From Chamaecyparis obtusa (Eukaryota; Streptophyta; Pinopsida; Cupressales; Cupressaceae): a stretch of 64,000 nucleotides of DNA. The first letter of the stretch is position 1; the number at the start of each line of letters is the position of its first letter. Made by a program: the position numbers and the translations under genes. The stretch spans positions 2,228,501-2,292,500 of the forward strand of contig BSBK01009273.1 in assembly GCA_027943335.1 (NCBI GenBank). The letters are read 5' to 3'. The notes under the pieces are model-generated. The model was not told the origin of the DNA. It made no database searches and was given only the letters and a program-made list of their open reading frames with translations. Shown here piece by piece: positions 13,295 through 26,295 of this stretch.

Positions 13295-14808
13295 TTAGGT
13301 GGAGGTACCGATGTCACCCAATCCAATGGATGAGGTTTCATCGACAACATTTCTTGACTCAACATTTTCATTTGATGCCTTTCTCCATATAGTGTTTTTG
13401 ATTCTCATGATATCTGCAATATTGTTTCCACTCTCAAATACATGTCCTTTTTCTAGTGCTTGGTCTTTGTAGTCCTTTCTTAGATGACCAACCTTATGAC
13501 AATGTAAGCATTCCATTCCAGTACTTGTCTAGCTTTGTGATTGTCTAGCCCATCTCTTCCTCATACACTTTGCTGCAATATGTCCATATCTACCACATGC
13601 TATACAATTAACCCATGTTTTGTAATCCCATACATAAGAATTACCTTGTCTCTTTGGTTGATAAGGTTTGGGTTTGTTCTTCTATTTTGGTGTCCAGACT
13701 TGCTTCATCTTAGCTTTACACTCTTATGCAATGTGTCCATGTTTGTTGCAAGTATAAGAGAGTTTCTCCATGGTAGGATTGTTAGAATTATTATTCAGTT
13801 TTTCTCTACATTCATAAGCTTGATGTCCAAATTTTCCATAGTAATAACAGTAACCATTAAACTTAGGAGTGACTTGAGGTTTACCTTGTGATTTTCTTCT
13901 GCAAACATTTGAGGTATGTCCTACTTTTCCACAATGATAGCATGACAATGTCTTAGGTCTTTGATTTTGATTGTTCACTTGTTTAGCTTGTTTGGATGAT
14001 TCTCCTTCATCAGTGTAGCCTAATCTAGCTTTACTTCCAAATCTTCTTTGATTAGTCAGAAAATCATCAATCTTTTTGGAACTGTCTTCAGCGAATTTCA
14101 TCATTTCATTGTGTTGTAGCTATATCTTTACTTCATTTCTCAGTTTCTCATTCTCTTCCCTGAGTATTCTCATATCTTCAAGTTTTCTTGAAAATTCACC
14201 ATTTACTCGATTGACCTCCTGGTTTACAATCATCATCTGATTGGATATTTCAAAATGGTGCTTGGTGAGTCTTTGTATCTTAGTTTATTTTTCTTGAAGT
14301 TTTTTAGTTATTTCTCTTCGGTCTTCAAGAACTAGATTTCTTTCTTGCTCAGCCTGTCTAGCATTGTTCATTACATCTATCATTCTCACCATCTATGATT
14401 CTTGACCAATTTGTAGGGCTTTCACTTGTTCGGTTAAGTGAAGATTCTTTTCAGAAAAATCAAAGATTGCACTTTTAGATCCATCAGAAATACTTCCTGA
14501 ACTAGATCCAATGTTATTATGTATGCATTTTTGGATTTGATTATGTGTAGTTTTTAGATCAACATTTCGGATCACACTCCATGATCCATCATTAGGAAAC
14601 AAAGAGGGAAAGAATTGTAAGAAATGTTGTCAAATATATCATCAATCTCTTCTTCATGATAACTAGTCTCATTCTCCAGAATAGCCAAGTTCTTCCTCTG
14701 AACCAGTAACATTTTCAATGCATCCTTAGCTTGCTTATACTACTCTATGAACATCTGCATCTGAATATTTTGATTCTCTATTGTCTTATCCAACTTAGAT
14801 CTCTCCAT
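13295..14808 (-). pseudogene. H Gag-like frame with five zinc knuckles
   Basis: Opens with an ATG at 14808, 50 bases after the primer site, and is broken by stops and at least one frameshift (near 14590). The first half is rich in Glu, Lys, Gln and Leu and looks coiled-coil (about 14400-14110). Then come five CX2CX4HX4C-type knuckles: CYHCGKVGHTSNVC (13942-13901), CYYYGKFGHQAYEC (13849-13808, second Cys replaced), one near 13750-13708 (first Cys replaced, internal stop), CIACGRYGHIAAKC (near 13600-13560) and CLHCHKVGHLRKDY (near 13513-13470, last Cys replaced). Zinc knuckles bind RNA in retroelement nucleocapsids. No capsid domain is recognised. Five knuckles are unusual; plant copia Gags typically have one. 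Confidence 0.75.
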
Positions 14809-14857
14809 GGTTAGACATTTACTCTTCAGTGGTTAAACCATCCAATAAGAGATATGA

Positions 14858-14870
14858 GCTTTGATACCAA
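14858..14870 (-). promoter_or_regulatory. H primer-binding site
   Basis: Minus strand TTGGTATCAAAGC lies one base from the end of the 5' LTR. It matches the 3' end of plant initiator-Met tRNA (TGGTATCAGAGC) with one mismatch. Confidence 0.85.
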
Positions 14871-14871
14871 T

Positions 14872-16102
14872 TGTTGGGATGGAGAGATAGGGTATTGAGA
14901 AGGGAGGGGTGAACCAGTGCCCACAAAAACTTTCAACTCTCAAACCTTAAACAATAAACAGTAGTAACTTCACATATAACTTGAATCCATTGTATGTATC
15001 ATTCATTCAGTTAACTTGTAAAAGTAAATAGCATGAAATCAACAATATATCTATCAGATAACACAAGTATTTTGGTAACACAGAAACCCTTGTTAGAAGG
15101 TAAAAAATATGGTGGGGATGACACCCACAAATTCTTTACTACTGCAGATAGAAAAGGTTTGCCTATTAGGGATACAAGTGGTGATCACTTCTGGTGATCT
15201 TACCCTGTTAGGAGTAACATTTCAGATCGATTAGATCTACCTAGTTATAGGATTTTAACAACACTACTTGAGTGTGCACTTGGTAAAGAGATTTACATAA
15301 AAGACTGTTAGGTCTACTCTGTTAAGAGATTTTGGGTTTCTCTATTACAATGATTAGAAAATAACAAAAGCTATCTGCAAATTGACAACTCTATCTTGTC
15401 TGATACAGATCTATGAAATACTGAATAGATATCACCTTTTCATGTGAAGATCTCAACTCTGAGTTGCTCGGTAGCCTTGTTTGATTCTGCTTAATCTGAA
15501 TATCTTCATATTTTGTTCTCCTGTGTCTGATAACTGATATCTTGAAGTTGGCTTGATGGTTCAAGAACTTATTCACTCCATTCCATTCACACACAAACAA
15601 ATGATGTGAATTACATTTATATAGCATACTGCTTATGCCGTTTAACAAAAATAGGTTATAATATCTTAGAGAAAACCCTAAGATCTACGCTGTACAAAAT
15701 TAACCTAGATCTAGAAATTGCATAGAGATCATCATCATAATTAATTAATGTATCTATAATAAATGATCCTTGATCTTGGTAAAATGTTTTGTGATTATGT
15801 TGTAACAATCTGCATAGATAAATGTGCCATTATTGATTACTATGCCATTTTCTATGATACTTGTTAAACACTGTATATACTACTCGGTAGTTACATTGGT
15901 GCTTTGGTGTCTAGTCTGCTCATTGTTTACTGTCACTCAGTATCAGTGTACACTGATGCTCGGTAAAATTGCTCTGGTGCTCGGTGTAAAGGACTTGACT
16001 GACTAGCTTGAAGTGCTTTCTGTTATCGACTAGAGTAGCATAGGTAACCGACTGATGTCTTTGATACTAATGACAATCTTTAATGCTCAAATAAAGATAA
16101 CA
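14872..16102 (-). repeat. H 5' LTR
   Basis: Starts TGTTATC and ends CCAACA in element direction, with canonical TG...CA ends. It is flanked by the primer site on the inside and the atcaa duplication (16103-16107) on the outside. Confidence 0.9.
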
Positions 16103-16107
16103 ATCAA

Positions 16108-16321
16108 TTTTAAGAGGGGAAAATGTAATCACTTAAAAATGGTCTAGCAAACCCAAATCCCCTAATTTTGATTAATTAGCCTACAATTCCCAAATTAGAG
16201 GCATCAGTTAACTAGATCAAATTGTGTAAGTATTTAATCAAACTTGCTTTCATAATGAAATCAATTCTGTGATCAGGTCATCAAATCTTCAATCAAAGGA
16301 ATAAAGGTAATTATATATATA

Positions 16322-16355
<34 letters not shown>

Positions 16356-17647
16356 ATTAAAAGTCCTAAACCCTTTTAATTAAAATAACCCATTCAAACA
16401 TCCTCACACGTGTCAGCGCATAAAATCCAAATAAGGCAATAAAAAGAAAAGAAATTACCTATTTTGTCTCATCTCCAACCAAACAAGCACAAGTTTGACC
16501 AATTGTTTTTTCTTCATATGGATCGACTCACATGGATTGAGGGAAGAAGAATATTGGCCTCCCTCACCTTTGAATCTTGACTATCAATTTTGATGGAAAT
16601 TCTATAAAAGAAAGCTCTTCCTAGCTCAAGAGAGATCTAGGTTTTCATTACAAAGGAACTATGTCATTTTAGTTGCTCAATTTAGATCACTTGCTAATAT
16701 CATCTTAGTTTAGCATGCATTTTTCTCTTAGCTTAGATTAATCTTAGTTTTCTTTCAATCATGATTTTATTAGTTTAATCTTGCATGATAAATCTCATTT
16801 TTAGTTTAGAATCTCATTTCTAGCTTAGCTTCTTGCATGATTTCCATTAAAAGATCTTAGAGAAAAGAATGCAATCATTGCATCATGCTCTTTTGAATCT
16901 TCCATTTTAGGTCAGTCAAGTCACTAATCTATATGCTTAATCTGATGAGAAAATTTCATAGATTATACTCACTGTAATTAGAAAGCAATAAGTCAATTTT
17001 AGTGAGAGTTGTGTTCATTTTACCTAATTTGGAACATTTTAGTACTAACCCACGAATGCAATGATTTATTGAAGTGTTGGTATTTACAGGTGAAGACCAA
17101 AAATTAAACAAACAATAGGCATTTAAGAATGAGGTGAGGATGAAGAAGTTGAAGAGGGTCTTCATGATTGATGATCCTAGATTTTGGCAATGCATGACGT
17201 GATATTGGGTGAAGAATTCTTGAAAATTGATCACTGTTTTAGGAAAAAACATTGATATTTCGTTAGTGGTCTTTGCATGGGTGCTCTAATTGGGATCTAA
17301 AGAGGAGGCATTGAAGGTGATGTAGGTATATTTGAATCACTATTAGGTAGGGGGGATGATTCTAATCCTTACAATGGAGGAACCTGGAGTGGGGTTAAGG
17401 GTAGAGAATGACTATTGGAAATTTGTGGAAGAAACGATTATGAGTTATAAAACCTTTTTAGTTTGGAGCTCAATGATAAGGAAAGAAAAACACATTGCAT
17501 AGGTAAAGGGAGGATGGGACATGTTGTTGGATTTTTCGCAGGTTTAGGATAAGGAAAAGTGTAAGGTATAATTGGACAAAAGGAGAGCTAAAAGGGCCCA
17601 ACTAGACATAAAGGGTGGATTTTTCATTTCAAAAGGAAAAAAAGGCC
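16108..17647. other. Flank between H and Cop1
   Basis: No gene is recognised; the longest frame is under 100 codons. A purine tract plus TGTAATCAC at 16113-16132 and a TATA-like ctataaaag at 16602-16610, followed by TA/CT-rich leader-style DNA, would fit an old LTR starting near 16124. I found no partner copy. The last five bases, caatc (17648-17652), serve as the left target duplication of Cop1. Confidence 0.4.
16309..16352. repeat. AT/GT microsatellite
   Basis: A short (AT)n run passing into (GT)15 without interruption. Confidence 0.95.
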
Positions 17648-17652
17648 CAATC

Positions 17653-19028
17653 TGTTGGCAATTTGGATGTGTTTTCATTGATGTCAATATATCTACAAAG
17701 TTGATTGTTAGATTCCAACATATCTATTTGTCAGTAGTGCAGTATGCTGAGTGTGATCGTGTTGTAGATCACTGGTTGTGGACATCAAAAAGTGAATATT
17801 AGTAGTTATGGACATCATAGAGGTGTTGAAGATAGTCTAAATATTATTCTTGTCTTGCTACAAAGGTTCAATTGGTGAATTGGAGGTTTTCATGATGAGG
17901 TATTGTGAGTAGTTCTTGCACTAATTTCCAGTGTTGCCAAGTATTGGTGAATTGTGGTGAATATTGCTCTGCATGGTGATATTTTTGGTTGTGGACATGT
18001 GGAATATGATTGGGACATTTTTTATGTTCTCAATTAAATTGGTTCATGGTCTAGAGGGTTTTCAAGGCATCTTTGAAGTGTATTAGTGGATTTTGGTAGT
18101 GTTCTTGAGGTCTAGCATGAGAGATACTGGTGAATTTGATGATTTGGGTGGCTTATAATATTTGTGTATTCTTCATGATTCCTATGGATGTTTTTATATG
18201 GTGTCCCTATTTATTTGATGGTCCACATCAATTTTGGTGATTCAATTTGAAGGATTTTTCAGTCGGTGGTAATTTTATTATGTTCATGGTCGATTTGATG
18301 CATGAAACATTTTGTGGATGTTTGAGGTGTGCTTTTTCATGGTGCTACATTCTCAAGGTTGATGATAAGGGAATTTTCTATGTTTTGGTGGGAAAAAAAT
18401 GAATTTTAATTATCATTTTTGGCATGTGGACTTTTAGTTTGAAATTTGGGTTATGTTGACCTTGTTTATCTTTCAAGGTTGATGAATTATATATCAATTT
18501 AGTGTAATATTTTGTATTGCAGATGTGTGACTTGGTGTGAATAAAGTTTGTTGGATATATTGAGTTCAAATCGATCATCTATAGGAGGAAAATAAGGTTT
18601 GGACATATATTTGAATTGTACTTCATTGGAGCTAACCTAGGCATAAGGGTGGATGCCATTATAGAGTTCAAAAATATCAGATCATTGTTGTGTTCTTGTA
18701 AGGTAGTGAGCCTTTGTTCAGGGTTGTAGCCCTCTTGTATTTGAGCATTGAGCTCTATGTAGTGTTCTTGAATGCATGTGCATTCACCATTTGTAATATG
18801 TTATACTTATCACAAGGTATAGTCATTTTGTGGGTTTTAGCACCACCAAGGTTTTTCCCTTATCAAGATTTCCTCACTAGAAATATTAGTGTTTTGTGTT
18901 ATGGATGTGTTTCTGATTCATGCATGAAAGTTTAATTTACTAGATTTGAGATAAGGGTTTTAAGGTTTAATTTTTTGAGATAACTAATTCACCCCATCTC
19001 TCAGTTGTCTATTTCCATATTTCTATTA
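17653..19028 (+). repeat. Cop1 5' LTR
   Basis: Begins tgttggcaatttgg and ends tttctatta, where the 3' copy reads tttccatca. Aligns with 37525-38046, 56489-56800 and 61667-62218 in that order, which proves those pieces are one split LTR. No coding content. Confidence 0.88.
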
Positions 19029-19030
19029 AC

Positions 19031-19043
19031 TGGTATCAGAGCC
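19031..19043 (+). promoter_or_regulatory. Cop1 primer-binding site
   Basis: TGGTATCAGAGCC, two bases after the LTR, a perfect match to the initiator-Met tRNA 3' end used by plant copia elements. Confidence 0.92.
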
Positions 19044-19101
19044 AAGTTTCTTGGAGGAATCTTAATCACTTGAGGGTGATCTAAGATTGAAGATTATAGG
19101 G

Positions 19102-19971
19102 ATGGTCTAAGATTTGATGGGACTATCTATACCTTATAAAAGAGTCCCATGATAGTTCATCTCAAATGCATTGATGAATATTGTTGGAATATTACAAAGT
19201 CAACCTATATACTACTCCTACAAACCCTACTACTCTAAATGAGATCAAGGATGCCAAAGAAAATATCAAGGAAAATGAATCTTTTTTGAGTTCCCTGAAT
19301 GATGCTAAAATGGCCAATGCCATAGAATTGGAAATATCTAACGAGATTTGGGATAATTTTCAGACCTTGTATGAAGGTGATAAGGAAGTGAAGGTTCCCA
19401 ATTTCTAGATTTTATAGGGAAAGTATGAATCCTAGAAGATGAGAATATTTACTCTTTCATGCTTAGAGTTAATGAGGTGGTGTGTGGTATTAGATGTGCT
19501 AGACATACTTTAGAAGAAGAGAACATTATTGAAAAGGTTCTATGATCATTGCCTCCTACCTATAGACACAAAGTTGCAGTAATTGAGGAGATCTCAATAG
19601 TGATATATGTGTCAAGAGACAAGGTAAGCTTACTACTTAATTTTAAGCTTAGTGAATTTGGTGGTTCATTTCCTAAGGTGGAAACATCATTGAAAGCTTA
19701 TATATCTAGAAAGGACAAGAAAAAATGTGATTCAGGGGAAGGCTCCATAAAGAAATGGTCGAGATATGAGAAGGAGATGAAAGAGCTTGAATAAGAAGAG
19801 AGAGAAATTTAAGAGTTGGAAGCACTGATTTCCAGAAGACTGCCAAAAGGTGTTAGTAATTATAAAGGAAATATGCCTCTTAATAATTTTTCATTAAAAA
19901 AGATAGGACATTTTGCATCTAGATGTTTGAAAAGGGTTGCTAACTTTAAGCTTAATAGAACTAGTGTTTAA
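19102..19971 (+). pseudogene. gag: Cop1 gag
   Basis: Copia Gag of the UBN2 type. After a damaged start, the frame reads GLRFDGTIYTL then DEYCWNITK and a clear block at 19181-19408 containing EIWDNFQTLYEGDKEVK. A further block, 19549-19794, covers the C-terminal half of the domain (PTYRHKVAVIEEI) and a basic tail. The knuckle near 19890-19930 reads FSLKKIGHFASRC, so its first two Cys are gone. Several stops and frameshifts show it is dead. Gag would have formed the particle and packaged element RNA. Confidence 0.8.
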
Positions 19972-19979
19972 AAGAATTA

Positions 19980-21554
19980 CTTATATGTTGTTGATGAAGG
20001 GGTGATCGGTGATGAATTTTATGATGTTGAAAAGAGTGCTGATGAATTTGTATTTGTTTCTATCAAGGAAGAGGATCCCAAGTATGAAGATCCTATGCCT
20101 ACTACTTTTGCTAAATGTGTTGTTGAAGAGAAAGCTCTAGCTACTCAAGTTATTAAGAAGGATGAATGGACGATATACAAAAAATGTTATTATCATATGA
20201 ATAGTGATAAGAGAAAATTTGTGAGCTATGAAAATTATGATGGTGGTATTGTAAGATGGGGTAACAATACTGGTGGTGTGATCCAAGGTAGAGGTTCTAT
20301 TTCTCTAGATAGAAAGAATAATATAGATGATGTATTGTATGTGGAAGGTTTGAAACATAATCTTCTATGTGTTGAACAATTATTGGACAAAGGTTATGGC
20401 ATAAATTTCAAGGATGATAGATGAAAGGTCTTCAATGAATTTGGGATAAATATTGCAATAGGACAAAAATAAAAGGTAACATATTTCATTTAAATAGTGG
20501 TTAGCAAAGTTTTTTGATTCCTCAAATAGATGAAAGGTAGTAATGACATAAATGGTTGTGTCATGTGAACTTTGACAACATTGTGGAAATAATTTGTACT
20601 CATGCTATTAGAGATCTTCCTAGAGTGACTAAAATTTCTAACACTATTTGTAAAGAATGCCAATTGGGTAAGAATACAAAAGTTACTTTTTGTTCTAAAG
20701 TTGAAAGTTCAAATGGATTGTTAGATCTTGTTCATATGATCTATGTGGTCCTGATAAGATAATAAGTTTTCAAGGTTATAGGCATTTCATGTTTTTAATT
20801 GATGACTACTTTAGGATGGTATGGGTGACTTTCTTGAAAGATAAGTCTAAATATTTTGAGAAGTTTAAGATCTTTAAGAACATGGTTGAGACTAAGACAT
20901 GATTGAAGCTAAATTGTCTAAGATCATATAGAGGTGGTGAATTCACATCCAGTGAGTTTTACTCCTTTTTTGAGAAGCATGGGATAAAAAGATAGTTATA
21001 TCTCCCAAGGAATACATAGTAGAATGGAGTGATGGAGAGAAAGAATAGGTATATTCTTCACATTTATAGGACCATGATACTTGAAGGAAATGTTTTGTAG
21101 ACATTCTAGAGAGAAGTAGTTTGCACTGTAGTATATACTCTTAACTAGGTAAAAATAAAAGGAGATATGGTGTGGAAATGATCATATAGTCAGGTATTTC
21201 ATAACTTTTGATAGAAAATGATATATCAAAAGAGATGAGGATATAGGGAAATTTGATGCAAGTGATGAAGGAATATTTCTTGGGTATTCTACCAATATCA
21301 AGGCCTATAGGTGCTACAATAAGAGGTTGAAGAAGATAGTGGAGAGTACTAATGTCAAAGTGGATGAAATATTTGAGAGTCTATCTAGATCTTGTCTATA
21401 TGAATCTAATGGTCAAGATGCCAGTGAAAATCAAATACAACAATATCAAGTTTAGAACCAAGTTCAAAGTATGCTGGTGAGTCTAGATAATGAGGCTAGT
21501 ACAAGTGGATAAGAAGTTCAACACAAAATTTACAATTAAAGAAATGACTCTAAG
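19980..21554 (+). pseudogene. pol: Cop1 protease and integrase part of pol
   Basis: The 20002-20424 block holds the protease-downstream signature DDVLYVEGLKHNLLCVEQL. The catalytic stretch reads WTIYKKCYYHM where copia has an Asp-Ser/Thr-Gly motif, so protease is inactive. The integrase zinc region follows at about 20545-20690 (WHKWLCHVNF...ICKECQLGK). The core domain (about 20700-21120) is only recognisable in broken frames. The piece stops where the A/B composite is inserted (target duplication gtatg at 21555-21559). It continues at 31402. Confidence 0.8.
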
Positions 21555-21559
21555 GTATG

Positions 21560-22201
21560 TGACACAAGGTAGGGTAGGAAGAGGGGCCAAAGGCACACCC
21601 TAATCCAAATCTTCCTTGTAGAGATCACACACAAAAGAAATTACACAACAAGTGAGTGAGAGAATATAGAACACATCCTTATATTTTATCAATTGATTCA
21701 TACATGCTAGGATATAAGGCCTTCCAAGTTAGGGCCAATACATCAAATTCAATTAAAATAGTCCTCCAACATGTGAGGATTCAGAAACTATCTTCCAACT
21801 TCTAACTGATACCTCTATCAACTACATCTTAAAAACTAATACCTAAAACTAAAACCAACAACTACATTTATACAAGAGGGGACTAAACAAGTCAACCTTC
21901 ATATCCATCATTAGTGGAAGGAACAACCAGATCTAGATCCACATGCTTCCCAATGATCGATACCAACATTAAATCCATGACCACAATTAAATGCACAAGT
22001 CGGCCTCAATAGAAAACCAAAACAAACAACTCAGTAAGCAAGGTTAATTGAGCACTAGGAAATAACCGACCAACTCAGTCAAAGAAGAAATTGAGAAACT
22101 AACAAGCCAACTCGGTCAAAGAAGGAACCAAGAAACACAAAAAGCCCAAACTTATTTTTGGTGACATAGGATTGCCAAGGACCTGAGATGCTCCTGCATC
22201 A
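21560..22201 (-). repeat. A 3' LTR
   Basis: 642 bp, tgacacaagg to ctgcatca on the plus strand, ends TG...CA in either reading. Flanked on the left by gtatg. The adjoining interior begins gacacctggggttg, equivalent to the sequence before the 3' LTR of C. Confidence 0.9.
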
Positions 22202-22224
22202 GACACCTGGGGTTGTTTTAAATG

Positions 22225-23560
22225 ATTCTTTGAATCATGCAATAGGTACAACTTGAGCTAAATCCAACTCAAATTGGGAAATCCATGAACTATCTTCAAT
22301 CAGTCTTTTCTTCCACTTTACTAGATACTCCATATACTATTTCCTCTTATGCTTCTACCAACTCTATATTCCAAAATCTACTCAACTTCTTCTATTTGTC
22401 TCTTAGGATAATCATTTGGTACTGTTAGTTCTTCATTTGATTCATGGTACTCATACAAATCTGCAATGTTGAATATAGGTGATATATCCATGTCATTAGG
22501 TAATTCAATCTCATAAGCATTTCCATTGTCAAATCTCCTCAATATCTTGAAAGGACCAAATTTCTTCATTTTTAGCTTCCCATATGTTCCAACAGGAAAT
22601 CTACCTTTCTTCAATTGTACCATTACTTCATCCCCAACTGCAAAATTCTTATGTCTTCTTGATCTATTTGCTCTGTCGTTATATTTCTGATTACTATTCT
22701 CTAATTTATGTTTCACTTCTTCATGCAATGTCTTCATGAACTTAGCAAACTTTACTCCTTCAACACTTCTCTTTTCTTCACCAACAATATCATTCAAATC
22801 TGATATACCTCTCGGTTGTATGCCATTAACAATCTCAAAAGGTGTTTTTCCAGTACTCCTATTCACTGAATTATTATATGAAAAATCTTCTTGTGCCAAC
22901 ATAGAATCCCAATTACTCAGTTCATCTCCAACTAAACATCTCAAAAGATTACCCAAGCTTCTATTCACAACCCCTGTCTATCCATCAGTCTGAGGGTGAA
23001 GTGTAGAACTATACCTCAACTCAATGCCCAACTTTTTCCAAAGAGTCTTCCAAAAGTATCCAAAAAATTTATTGTCTCGTTCAAAGATGATGCTTCTTGG
23101 TAATCCATGTAATTTGAGAATTTCCTTAAAGAAAAGATCTACTATATGCACTGCATCTGATGTATTTTTATAGGGTATAAAATGTGCCATCTTAGAAAAT
23201 CTATCCACAATAATAAATATGGAATCATTACCTCTTACTATCTTCATTAAGCCAAGAACACATCAATACAAGGTTTCTTAGGAACATAAATCGGTATATA
23301 CAATCTAGTATTCTGATTTACTCCCTTTGTAACTTGACAAATTCTACTTCTCACAAATTTCTAAACATCCTTATACAATTGAGGCCAAAAGTATTTCTCC
23401 TTAAGCAAATTCAATGTCTTGTCAATGCAAAAATGTCCAACCAAACCACTACTATGTTTATCCTTTATCAAATTAGTTCTCATTAATCCTCTCGATATAC
23501 ACAACTGAATACCTTTAAACAACATACCTTCTTAAATGAAATAGTCTTCCCATTTAGTAC
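22225..23560 (-). pseudogene. pol: A integrase with chromodomain remnant
   Basis: Read on the minus strand: a damaged HHCC zinc region (about 23470-23330), a core block at 23247-22978 ([20 protein letters not shown], then [20 protein letters not shown]) and a well-preserved C-terminal block of 196 codons at 22968-22378 ending VPNDYPKRQIEEVE. Beyond the next stop and a frameshift, IEDSSWISQ-like residues mark a chromodomain (about 22385-22225). The expected catalytic Glu after HPQTDG is replaced by Gly, beside a stop. Chromodomain integrases may target chromatin; this copy is dead. Confidence 0.85.
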
Positions 23561-23689
23561 TCAGTTGATCTTGAATAAGTGCTTTGTACTTCCTTCACGG
23601 CTCAGAAAAATCAAGATCAATTTCATACAATTATTTCATGTCATCAAAACCAAGAACTTCAATTCTCATCTCGGTCATCAAAGATCTTC

Positions 23690-25573
23690 TTCTACTTAAT
23701 GCATCAGCAACTCAGTTAGTGACTCCACTCTTATGTTTGATCACAAATGTATAACTCTGCAAATATTCAACCCATTTCATGTCTTTGATTCAACTTATTC
23801 TAACTACCCAAATATTGTAAAGCCTTATGATTTGTATACAACACAAATTCATTCAGTATCAATAATGTCTCCATTTCTTCAATGCTTTTTGCATCATTTC
23901 TACAACTCTTGATCATACACAAAATATTTTCTTTTTTCATCATTCAATTTCTCACTAAAGAAAGCAACAGGTTTACCTTCTTGACTCAATACAACCCCTA
24001 TTGCACTACCACTTGCATCACATTCAACTTGAAATACCTTATTAAAATTAGGCAATGCTAACACAGACAATTCAACTACCTTCTGCTTCAAAGTCTCAAA
24101 ACTTTTATCGGCTCCATGTGTCCACTTAAATTCTCTTTTGTCTCCTCTCATAGTCTCAGTCATAGCATTACATATTGAACTGAAATTCCTAATGAAATTT
24201 TGGTAAAAACTTGCTAAACCATGAAATGATCTTACCTCACTAGCATTTTTAGGTGTAGGCCAATTCAAAATAGCTTTAACCTTTTTCGGATCCATTTTCA
24301 AACCATCAGATGAAATCATAAAACTAAAATACACAATCTCCTCTTTCAAGAAAGAACACTTTTTCAGGTTAATCAACAACTTTTATTCTTTCAATATCTA
24401 CAATACTTGTTTAACATGTAACAAATTCTCTTCTCTGGTCTTACTGAATATCAAAATATCATGTAGGTATACAATCATAAATTTACCCAAACATTTCTTC
24501 AAAACCTCATTCATCAATCTCATAAAAGTACTCGGTGCATTAGTTAAACCAAAAGGCATAACCAACCAATCATACAAACCTTCTCTTCTCTTAAAAGAAG
24601 TCTTCCACTCATCACCTTCTCTAATTCTAATATGATGATATCCACTTTTCAAATCAATTTTGGTAAAATACTTTTCTCTAGTCAAACTATGCATTGTGTC
24701 ATCCATTCTCGGTATAGGAAACCTATATTTCACTGTTATCTTGTTGATTTCTCTAGAATCAGTACACATTTTCCATTATCCATTCTTCTTAGGTGCCAAT
24801 ACAGCTAGTACTACACAAGGGCTCAAACTTTCTTGCATCAAATCTTTTTGCAACAATTCTTGGATCTGTCGGTTCAACTCTTGATTCTCGGTAGGTGTTA
24901 ACCGATGTGGTGCCTTATTCGGTAAACTTTCTCTAGGGATAAGATCCATGCAATGATAAAAGATTCTCTTTGGTGGAAAACCATCAGGTACATTATCATA
25001 AATGATCTCCTTGTACTCAGTCAGTATCTTATCAATCTCTTCAGGTATGCTATCCACTATTTTCTTACTCAGTTTTTTAGGAATCACATCAAAACATACA
25101 TCATTCTTCTTCAAATCCTTAACAAAATTTCTTCCTTCCATCAAGAAAACTTTCACACATGTACAAACACTACTAATAGGTTCTTCAATCAAAGGTAACA
25201 AGATTTGTCTTCTCCCATCAGCCCAAATAGTATATTTATGCAATCTCCCATCATATATAGCATGTCTATCATATTGCCAAGGTCTACCCAACAAAATATG
25301 ACAATAATCCATAGGCATGATATCACATAACACCTTATCATAGTACTTTCCAATTTTCAAATTCACATAACATTGTTCACTTACCAAGAGTGTATGCTCA
25401 TCCTTGATCCATGAAATTTGATAGGGCTTCGGATGTTTCAACCTTTCCAATTGCAACTTTGTAACTATTTCCTCAGATGCCAAATTCTCTAAGCTTCCAC
25501 TATCAATTATTACCTTTCATACTTCATCAGAAACTCTACATCTAGTCTTGAACAAACTTTTCCTCACTAGATC
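23690..25573 (-). pseudogene. pol: A protease, RT and RNase H
   Basis: Three open blocks on the minus strand. 25483-24776 carries the end of the protease domain (just upstream, the active-site stretch IIDSGSLENLAS is kept) and the approach to RT. 24769-24398 is the RT palm with [15 protein letters not shown] and [15 protein letters not shown], but the catalytic box reads YLHD instead of YLDD. 24379-23900 has the RT connection ([15 protein letters not shown]) and RNase H start (VECDASGSAIG). It stops abruptly at 25573, at the B insertion. Gag and primer site of A are missing. Confidence 0.87.
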
Positions 25574-26239
25574 TGACACAAGGGAAGGTCAGGATGAGGG
25601 GCCAAAGGCACACCCTAATCTAAATCCACCTTGTAGAGATCACACACAAAATCAATAACACACAAAGTGAGAGAGAGAATTTAGATTAGATCCTTATATT
25701 TCATGAAATAGATTCATACATGCCGGGCTGTAAGGCCTTCTCGGTTATGGGAAGATATTACAATTCAATTACAACAATCCTCCAACATGTGAGGATTTAG
25801 AACTACCTTCAAATTTCTAATTTGATACGATTAATCTTCTATCTCTAAGATGATGTCCTAAAAGTACAACCAATGACTACATTATATACAAGAGGCTACC
25901 AAACAAGTCGGCCTTCAGATCCACCATTAATGAAAGGGATGAAAAGATCTAGGTCCACATGCTTCCCAATGACCGATACCAACATTAAATCTATGACCAC
26001 AATTAATTGCACAAGTCAGCCTCAACATAAAACCAAAACAAAAAACTCGGTAAGCAAGGATAACTGAGAGCCAGGAAAGGCTAACCGAGCACCAGGGAAT
26101 TAACATATCAACTCAGTTAAAGAAGGAACCCAAGCAACTACCAAGCCAACTCGATCAAAGAAGGAACTAAGCAACACAAAAATATCAAACTTGTTTTAGT
26201 GACACATGATTGCCAAGGACCCAAGATGCTCCTACATCA
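25574..26239 (-). repeat. B 3' LTR
   Basis: 666 bp, tgacacaaggg to ctacatca. Its left neighbour is A interior; agatc (25569-25573) would be the left half of B's own target duplication, whose partner was lost with the 5' half of A. Confidence 0.9.
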
Positions 26240-26295
26240 TACACTTGGGTTTATTTGAAATGATTCTCCAAATCATGCAGTAGGTACAACCCAAG

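Larger units (their letters stand above)
7617..16102 (-). mobile_element. Element H: non-autonomous LTR retrotransposon
   Basis: An 8.5-kb element read on the minus strand. It has two LTRs of 1257 and 1231 bp, a perfect 5-bp target duplication (atcaa at 7612-7616 and 16103-16107), a primer site for initiator-Met tRNA next to the right LTR and a purine tract next to the left LTR. The 6-kb interior encodes a Gag-like frame with zinc knuckles and a long second frame. I find no protease, integrase or reverse transcriptase motif. The tRNA primer, 5-bp duplication and GGGGGA-rich 3' leader favour a copia-derived non-autonomous family, mobilised in trans. The LTRs differ by only about 7% over the first 250 bp by eye, so it is fairly young. 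Confidence 0.9.

Noticed and set aside
17572..17802. 76-codon frame crossing the Cop1 start
   Set aside because: It runs from flank into the LTR, so it cannot be an ancestral gene; no motif.
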